From Dioscorea cayenensis subsp. rotundata (taxonomy: Eukaryota; Streptophyta; Magnoliopsida; Dioscoreales; Dioscoreaceae): DNA of 64,000 bases. The DNA lies in NCBI RefSeq assembly GCF_009730915.1, contig NC_052472.1, positions 2,232,001-2,296,000 on the forward strand. The letters run 5' to 3'. Below the pieces are notes generated by a model. The model did no database searches. It had not been told where the DNA came from and saw only the letters and a list, made by a program, of their open reading frames with translations. This document shows, in pieces, positions 56,635 to 64,000 of this stretch. How positions within the stretch are numbered: the first letter of the stretch is position 1; the number at the start of each line of letters is the position of its first letter. Position numbers and translations under genes: made by a program.

Positions 56635-56646
56635 ATATATATATAT
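56635..56646 (-). promoter_or_regulatory. Probable TATA region of the CDPK gene
   Basis: TATATATATATAAAG on the minus strand about 45 bp upstream of the ATG at 56590, followed by a GAA-rich leader. Confidence 0.45.
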
Positions 56647-57870
56647 CTTCTTCTACTCTAGAATTTCTCTGTATGGATCAATGGACTATTGTCTTACACT
56701 CTACTGCTTTCTCTTCTTGAGCTCTTCTTAGATTTCTTCTTATTTCTTAAAGTGGATATATAGTGGTCAAATACTTTTCTTCTCTCTTTGACAGTGTGAT
56801 CAAGATTAGAGATGAGTTTCTTTGGCATTGTATGGAGGTGGATCAATAGGGATTTTATTATTGTATGTGTTGATGAGATGGAGAATGGAATTTAAGTGGT
56901 TGAGTGATTTATTAAGACAAGGGATGAGCTTCTTTACTTCTTCTTGATTAAACTTTTCTTTGCTTTGCTTTCTTTCATATCATGCTATTCCTATCCTTTT
57001 CTTGATGCTTTATGTTTGTGCCTATCTTTTGTTATTATGCTTTAGCCAATTAGGTGAACACAAGGATCTATGCTTCCTGTCTTATTACTCACTTTTCTTT
57101 TGATTAAATTTATTTTTCGTCCATGTAAGCTGTCATTATCATGATTTAAATTCCACCCATTAGTTTTAGGTTTAACTTTTAATCAACTTTTTGCATAATT
57201 AATTTATTTTGTTGCTACACATGTTAATATATCTTTTGTTGTTGTATGTTTTGTTAGCTAATAATTTATGTCAGATTGACATGTGTTCTTTATTGCCATA
57301 GTTTTTAATCCATCAGTTTTTCAATAGTACATAGAGTCTTATATAATAAAATAGATTTCGGTTGACGAGTAATTTTTTACATAAAAATTTAAATTTAAAA
57401 TCCACTTGTGAAACCACTCAAACTATTACTATTTATTTATTTATTTATTTAAAGTATGCGTCACAGTAATAAACTCCAGCATGGGGATCAAAACCCAGTA
57501 GCATTAGCCTCACTCCTAACTGTGTTGATATAAGATATTTAAAAAAATCCTAAATTTAAGATTCATTGAACGTATAGGTGATAACAGAACTCCGGTTGTA
57601 AGTGCACGTTTGTAATTTGCACCTTGTGTCGTTGGATGTAGGTAGACTCACGGGTTGAAAGTTCAATTGTTGATTCATATGTATGTCCCTTGACAGCGTT
57701 TGTCATATTTGTATGTATATAACATGGATAGTGTCATCGTGCTTATAAATAATAGCACAGATGAAAAGTAGAAGGTACAATAATGTGATATGAACCATCA
57801 AATTGTGATCGGAACGATAATTTGTTAAAAAAAACTCAAACAATCACTGCCACCCGGTTCTCTACTCTCT
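56647..57870. other. CDPK upstream region, no further gene
   Basis: Nothing coding is recognised. Frames on the opposite strand across 56190-56720 mirror the low-complexity CDPK exon 1. Confidence 0.6.
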
Positions 57871-57874
57871 CTCT

Positions 57875-58165
57875 CTCTCTCAACAGGGATAATGCTACGT
57901 AGTGCATATACGCACCAAATAGAGAATCGTCAACAACTCCCCTATCACCCGTCTCTCTCTCTCTCTTTTAACGGGGATAATATTACATGTATATGTATAG
58001 TAGCGCAATAAAAAGTGGGATACACAATAATGTAACTAGAATAGTCAGATAACCCATCTACCACTTGGTTCCCCTCTCTTTTAATAAGAACATTATTATT
58101 GTATTTATACATAGTAATACAGTAAAAAGTGAAATGCTTTGTAATACCGTTAGACAACCACCAAC
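57875..58165. repeat. Three degenerate tandem copies of a ~105-120 bp unit
   Basis: Each unit has a CYACYYGGTTCYC or CCCGTCTC lead, a (CT)n tract, (A)ACRGGGATAATRYTAC, a TATAC stretch and CAATAAAAAGTGGGATACACA or CAGTAAAAAGTGAAATGC. Related to repeats near 32.2 kb and 55.1 kb. Confidence 0.6.
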
Positions 58166-58746
58166 CCTTGTGCTTGGAATGTTATTGGATTAAGTCAGTC
58201 AATCAATCTACCTTCCACATTGTTTAGAATCCGCTTTTCATGAAATTATGAAGAATATTGGGCTAAATCACATTTTTATTTTTATTTTTTGAAAAAATTG
58301 TTCTCAAATTAAATCATTGATGTATTTATAAACTAATAATGCATGACGTGATAAATAACTTCAAAAAAACATAATTAAATGAATTTATTATGCATGGCTT
58401 AATGGGAATGTTAGTGTAATTATGTAATTTTGGATTTTTAATTGATTAAGCCTAACTAAATAAATTTATTAGGGTTTTTTTCTTCTTTAAATTCCCAACT
58501 ATAACAACACTTATATTTTATTACAACTGAGTAAATTAATAGGTGGGTGCATTTGTGAGATGAGAGTGTCTTAAATTTTTATTAATTAAAATATTTTATT
58601 TGTATATCAAATTATATAATCAATGTGCAGCAAAAGAATTTGCCTAGTGATAGTAAAAGATATAGTCAAATTTTCATTTCTTGCTCCTATTAAAGCCAAT
58701 GTCTTTAGATAAATTCTGCCAAAATCATTCTAGGTAAATTTGAAAA

Positions 58747-58747
<1 letters not shown>

Positions 58748-58779
<32 letters not shown>
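58748..58779. repeat. (TTA)n microsatellite
   Basis: About ten perfect TTA units. Confidence 0.95.
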
Positions 58780-58780
<1 letters not shown>

Positions 58781-61700
58781 AAATGCGATATTCTCGTGTT
58801 AGAGATGTGCACAAGTGTGGAGCAAGCTCAATAAGTATCTATACTTTTATTTTGTGTGGGTTTTTCATGTGACATATGCATGTTAGAAATACACACAAGT
58901 GTAAAATACGCTCAACAAGCACATGTGCCCTCACTTTGTGTAAGTTTTGAATTTAGATTTGAGGTCTTTGTTGAAACAAATACGGCCTATGTAAAAAGAT
59001 TCAATATCAATAGCCCAAAAGATCATCGGTTATTCTAGGATTATATAGAAACGGTTTTGTGTAATTTTCATTAAAAAAAAAGTCAACGAATTAAAAAATC
59101 CCATAATTAATTCTAAAGAAGTATTTTTAATATCCATATTTTTCTTTTGGAGAAAAAAATTAACTCAAATGAAACGCTTGAAAATTTTTATTTCTGCACT
59201 ATTTTACATAACTTCATGCCAATATTATGGAATGAGAGGATTTAAAAATATTTAAAAGTAAGTTAATACAATTTCCATTCACACCTTAAGTTCCCAAAAA
59301 TATTCACTTCCCTCAACTTTCTCACTATATATCTTTATATTCCCTATATTGTCATAGATATTATTCTATATGCCAAAAACTTAAATATATATATATATAT
59401 ATTAAAAATAAAAATAACAAGGACAAAGAATTTAAGTCAGTGATGCAACCCAAAATAAAAAGATTGAAGGATTCCTTTTATACTACTATTTATGTGAATC
59501 AGAATCAAGATACCATCATTTTTTAAAGTGGAGAAAGTGGACTATCTATCAAAAATCATGTTAAATTGGTTTCTTTCTTCACACTTTTACATAATTCTTA
59601 AGTTGACATGAAATCATTTTAAGGTGTAAGATTTTTTTTTTTAAAAAAAATATCAATAAATCATCTGATTTTTGACTTGGAAAGAAAAAAAAAATATATA
59701 CCAATTCTTCTGTTATAAGAATGATGTACTAAAGGATTTATTTCATAATCTAATTAATCGTTAAAATAATTTTTAATTAATTGAAACAACGAGAACCAAA
59801 ACAATGATAAAAAGACAATTTTTTTTTAAATATTAAAAAATCATCATCTCATACACAAAATTGTTGAATCCATGTAAAATTATTCAACAACAATGTAAAT
59901 TGTAACGGATCAATTATGACTAAAATTACACATTTTTCATGCTTTCACTAATTATATAAAAAAAATCCTAGTATAATATAATGATTCTCCTCTTAATATA
60001 TTTATTATTTTAAATAATATTTTTTATATAAAAAAAAAGAAGATAAACTACATTTACAACATAAGAGTTGATATTTCATTTTCCTCCTAACTGAGATTTT
60101 GAATTCCCCTCAACTCAAAAGTAGATCAATTATGACCTAAATTATACATTTTTCATATATTATATTACTTACTAATATATATATATATATAAATCATATA
60201 TGAGATAATACTTTCCGGAGAGTATTGTCTCATACAGTTATATATATATTTAAAGAGTAAACCGCTCCTTTTTGTATTATCTCATACAGTTATTAAAAAT
60301 AAAAAATAAAAAAAATTTACAGAGAGTAAACCGCCCTTATAACAAAAGAGTTAGTATTTCATTTCCCTTTCTAAGTTGAAGGTTGAGGTTTTAAATTTCT
60401 CCCAACTCAAACATGACGAAAACACCAATTCTATAGTAAAAGAGCTGATATTTCATTCACTCTCCCAAAAGGATCAACCCCTCCCAACTCAAACGACGGG
60501 AGATCACATATATTAGGGGGAAAAACACCAACCCAAAACAAGATTGAAACTTCATACTCTATCTACATTTATCCAGAATATACATATATTCTTTACAAGT
60601 ATCCTAATGCTAAAGAGACCTAATAAAAACCTTAATGTCACACATTCCTTCAAACAAATACATCCCAAATATTTATTTTATTCTACTTTACAGCCTACCT
60701 AGATAATTATAACAATGTCAAGAACATCACTATCTATGTCAGTGAATGAATCCAAGCCCAATGGAGCAAAAAGAAAGGGTAAAAGAAATGGTTCTTTATG
60801 CCACCATAAATGAGAATTGGAATAAAATATATTTGTTAAAAAAAAGAGAGGAAAAGAAAGCCAGTTATGGAATCATTTCATTAGAAGATTTGAGGCCTTC
60901 TGTTTCTTTGAAGTAACAAACCCCTTGATAAAGCCTTGTAATTACATATATACCCTTGTAACAAGTAACAATTACATCCACACCTATTGCATATATATAT
61001 AATGTCATAAGATCAAGTTCTAGGGTTTTTTGCCAAATTGTAGTAGACTTAGTGCCTGGTTTTAGAATAAATGTGTGTGTGTTTTTTTTGTGCTTCTAAT
61101 ATTAATATTCTTCCTAATTGTCTTTTTTCCTTTTTTAATGATTTGTTTCATACATCAGTCCAATCATTCAAAGACCTTTAAATTTCCCAATAAAATACTT
61201 TTTTAATAAAGTAAATTTTAAAACACACACACACACTCTCTGGTTGTGCACTACTGCAATTGGGGGTAAATATGGTAAGTTGAGTTATCTAATTTATTTG
61301 CATGAAACCAACCAAACACAGGAAAACAATGGAGTTCTTCACAGCAGTTCAGTTATGTAAAGACCAAACTATCAAAGAAACAAGGTTGGTAAAGTGACTT
61401 TGGATTGCAGTTTCAATAAAGAAAAAGAATTTCTTGGAAATATGAGCATTTTATAATTTGAATAATAAGATGAACAAATAATTTTAAAAAAAAAAATTGT
61501 ATTGATAGAGTTTCATTTGTTCTCCATCATTTACCTTTCATATATTTTTCACTAGAAACTTGAAACAGAAAGCATACACTGCAGAAAATAACAGAGGTCA
61601 ATCTCATTCTACCTGAAATCTGCAGTAAAATCATATCCCCCAACACACTAAGACATGATAAAATCAAAAATTCATCCTGTGTTTATTCCATAGCTCCCTT

Positions 61701-62435
61701 ATTGACAGGAGAACTCGATGCTCGGTAACACCCACGCCTCAACGGCTACCCCCGAAAGATAAATTTTTTCAACTGGTTTGTTTGGGACAACAAAAAAAAA
61801 AAAAAATACTGACACTTGACAACCTTTCTTTCAGGAGATGCAACCCATGACACACAACCATTAACACTAAGAACCATCTCTTCATTCATTGTCCCTTTGC
61901 CCCATTCATTTCACTCTAGATCCATAGGCAACCCTAAACCCTGCAGTTCATGGAGGGTGTTTGGGAAAACTGGCTCCGGGGCCTAAATTCCCATAATAGA
62001 GCCTATTGGGATTTGTTAGTTAAAGCAATTATGTGTCACATTATGACTTGTGAGAATCGAGTGTATTTTCAAGCTTAAAACATCTCTCTTGCATCAATCA
62101 TTATATAAATTAGTCAAATGTTTCTCTTTTGGGTGTTTGTAGCTCTTGCAAATAACAGACAAAAGCCGAATTTTTCTGTTGCATCCAATTTGAAGTGCTT
62201 CCATATATACATGACATGCGCAACCCCGGCTTACGGGTGCCAGACTCGGCTACTGGCATGTAGTCACATGACTTAACATCTAGGTAGGAGTACCACTCCA
62301 GAGTCTTGTTGTCTATCTCTGTTTCTTTGTCTTTAGTGCTGCCTATCATTATCTTTATCTGTATTATTGGTTTGTTGCTTCCTGTTATCTGTCTCCACAC
62401 CCAGTGGACACAAATTCTACCCTTATATGTACTTG
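58780..62435. other. AT-rich intergenic region without recognised gene
   Basis: Contains short repeated notes such as AGAGTAAACCGCYC near 60255 and 60325, and (A)CTCAAAYRAC-type stretches, but no protein family or transposon ends I can support. A 96-codon minus-strand frame at 62110-62400 shows no recognised motif. Confidence 0.55.
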
Positions 62436-62447
62436 TTTCAATTATTG

Positions 62448-62487
62448 AATAAACTTCTACTTTATTTTATTAAAAAAAAAAAAAAAA
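62448..62487 (+). other. Genomic poly(A) tract preceded by AATAAA
   Basis: AATAAA at 62448-62453 is followed after 18 bp by 16 consecutive A (62472-62487). The layout is that of a reverse-transcribed mRNA or retroelement 3' end. The upstream ~350 bp has slightly higher GC than its surroundings, but no source gene is recognised. Confidence 0.4.
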
Positions 62488-62935
62488 CTAGTTTTCCGGT
62501 AGGGATAGTTCTAGCTAAGGCATGGATAAGCATTGTAATCATGTTACCAACATGGCTCCACCAAGAAATCAAGTATGTTCATGACCAAATTACAGAATTC
62601 TGACAAGAAAATGACAAATTCTATGAATCTAATGATATTAAAGTGACAAGAGATCTGTTGTACAAATACATGAAACTATAAAGCTAGCCTTTTGTTATAA
62701 AAACCAAAACTAGAATCATCATAATCACATTACTATCATGGCTTCAGGAAAAATCAAGTTTATCTAAAAATAATGAGAAGTCTACTGTACAAATACAAGA
62801 AAATATAATGTTTGCAAGAGAGAAATGAATCAATCCAATTCAAATCTGAATATAACAAACATAGTGTGGAGAAATATTACTTTGAAAAAAATATTTGTGT
62901 GGGGAATGCAGAATGAACAGAAGAACTTACGTCCA

Positions 62936-63029
62936 TTAATCTTCAATGACATACCGGTTTCTCCGAGCTCCAAAAGCAAGCCTCTGGATGCAGAAAGACA
63001 AGATCAACAATTAAATTCAGTATTGCATA

Positions 63030-63066
<37 letters not shown>

Positions 63067-63263
63067 GAAATTTCAAAAAAGAAAACAAAGCTCAATTCAA
63101 TGATATGTTCATCGGGTATGAGTTTCAGCGCAAGGAGAGAAAATTTGTTTACTGAGAATATTTGTGAATAGGCTTTCAAGCCGGTAAGAAACCGAATGTA
63201 GGTTGGCCTCATAGATTGCCTGCTTGGAACAGATCGAATGCTTGGGACGAGGTATTCAGCAAC
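62936..63263 (-). CDS. C-terminal two exons of an unidentified minus-strand gene
   Basis: Exon 63263-63153 (37 codons, phase 0 both sides, preceded by a TTGCAACAG-type acceptor) reads VAEYLVPSIRSVPSRQSMRP, then TYIRFLTGLKAYSQIFS. After a GTAAAC donor, exon 62983-62936 (CTGCATCCAG acceptor) reads RLAFGARRNRYVIED and a TAA stop. The junction keeps frame and gives a natural basic/acidic C-terminus. The alternative of reading exon 62983 in another frame (RGLLLELGETGMSLKING) needs a phase that the upstream exon does not supply. I do not recognise the family. Upstream exons are probably beyond 63264, partly outside the window. The last intron holds a (CA)n repeat. Confidence 0.55.
63029..63065. repeat. 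(CA)n microsatellite
   Basis: About 18 CA units, in the predicted last intron of the terminal minus-strand gene. Confidence 0.95.
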
Positions 63264-64000
63264 CTGTTGTAGATTACAAAAGAATGATAGAAGACTTTTA
63301 ATATTAATACAATTGAGTAATTTAAAGCTGTCTGAGGTAATATCACTAACAAGTAAAAAGGAATAAAGACACCAACCACAGGCTTTCAGTGCATATATTA
63401 ACATAATGCATAAAACACTAGCAAATCAACATAACTGTAAAGTATAAATCAATGCATGTGCTTCTGTGCTTCTGTATCTCTACAAAAATCCAGTAGAAAT
63501 CTGTACGAAACTTTTGCCAACGTCAGCCAAAGATTTATATTTGATCAGGGCCTAGGCATACACTTTAGAGAGACTTTATACAACAAAGAAAAAAATTATA
63601 CTCTATCACAATAGTTAAATAAAAAACTTCAATAGTCACAATACCGCTCAAAAGATGCCCCTAACAACATAAGAATACTCATTTTTTATGGTCAAGGACC
63701 TGCATGCAATTCTGCAAATCAACTATGATCAGACTACAAAAGGACATGCAAAACTCCTATTATGAGTCTACAACACTAAGCATGATATCCTCATATACTT
63801 AAGAGTATTCACCCAATAATATTTCCTGCCATATTTAAACTTCACCTAACTCTTGAGCTTCTACTAGGACTTGTAATGAGTTTTCATATAGATTTTTCAC
63901 TGTATCCATCAAAACCCAACATTATCCAGCAAACTGAACTGCCTTTTAGAGATTACATCAGATCTTTATTAGAAAATGGTTAATTAGGACAAGCAGTCAG
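63264..64000. other. Probable intron or further upstream part of the terminal gene
   Basis: AT-rich; no further exon could be assigned with confidence. Confidence 0.4.

Overview
This is a 64 kb stretch of AT-rich nuclear DNA from a flowering plant. It has split genes with canonical GT-AG introns, long AT microsatellites, plant-specific protein families (a CDPK, a receptor-like kinase, a CPP1-type plastid protein, plant mitochondrial uL30) and many plant transposon families. I could not fix the species. Genes were read by eye from translated exons and splice sites; protein names rest on recalled family motifs, not searches.

Layout. 1-12.9 kb is gene-poor: AT-rich spacer, a ruined hAT transposase with a TTF/ZMYM-type N-terminus (5.0-7.0 kb), and a minus-strand Ty1/Copia fragment (8136-11140) held between two runs of exactly 1000 N. 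At 12.9-13.2 kb lies the first exon of a DsbA/thioredoxin-fold protein whose remaining exons are lost. 15-19.5 kb is a nest of elements: a decayed LINE holding a Mutator-like MITE and a hAT MITE, bracketed by two inverted Stowaway copies.

The gene-rich part follows: mitochondrial uL30 (19.8-22.2 kb, +), CPP1-like (25.5-31.1 kb, -), a receptor-like kinase (37.7-41.8 kb, -), a plastid-type FAD oxidoreductase (45.4-50.1 kb, +) and a calcium-dependent protein kinase (50.5-56.6 kb, -). The last two are convergent, with 467 bp between their stop codons. The C-terminal exons of one more minus-strand gene lie at 62.9-63.3 kb. Between them are a probable solo LTR (32.4-33.5 kb), a hAT element carrying a piece of a short-chain dehydrogenase gene (34.1-35.1 kb), a deleted TTF-hAT derivative (35.5-36.3 kb) and a Tourist MITE (44.5-44.9 kb).

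The genes are independent single-copy-type genes; nothing suggests a joint pathway or cluster. The most informative observations are the SDR-carrying hAT element, the nested insertions with readable target-site duplications, a SINE-like insert inside a tandem array in the CDPK first intron, an intron at the uL30m stop codon that leaves the protein unchanged whether or not it is spliced, and the two fixed-size gaps that make the Copia placement and the DsbA-like gene model unsafe.
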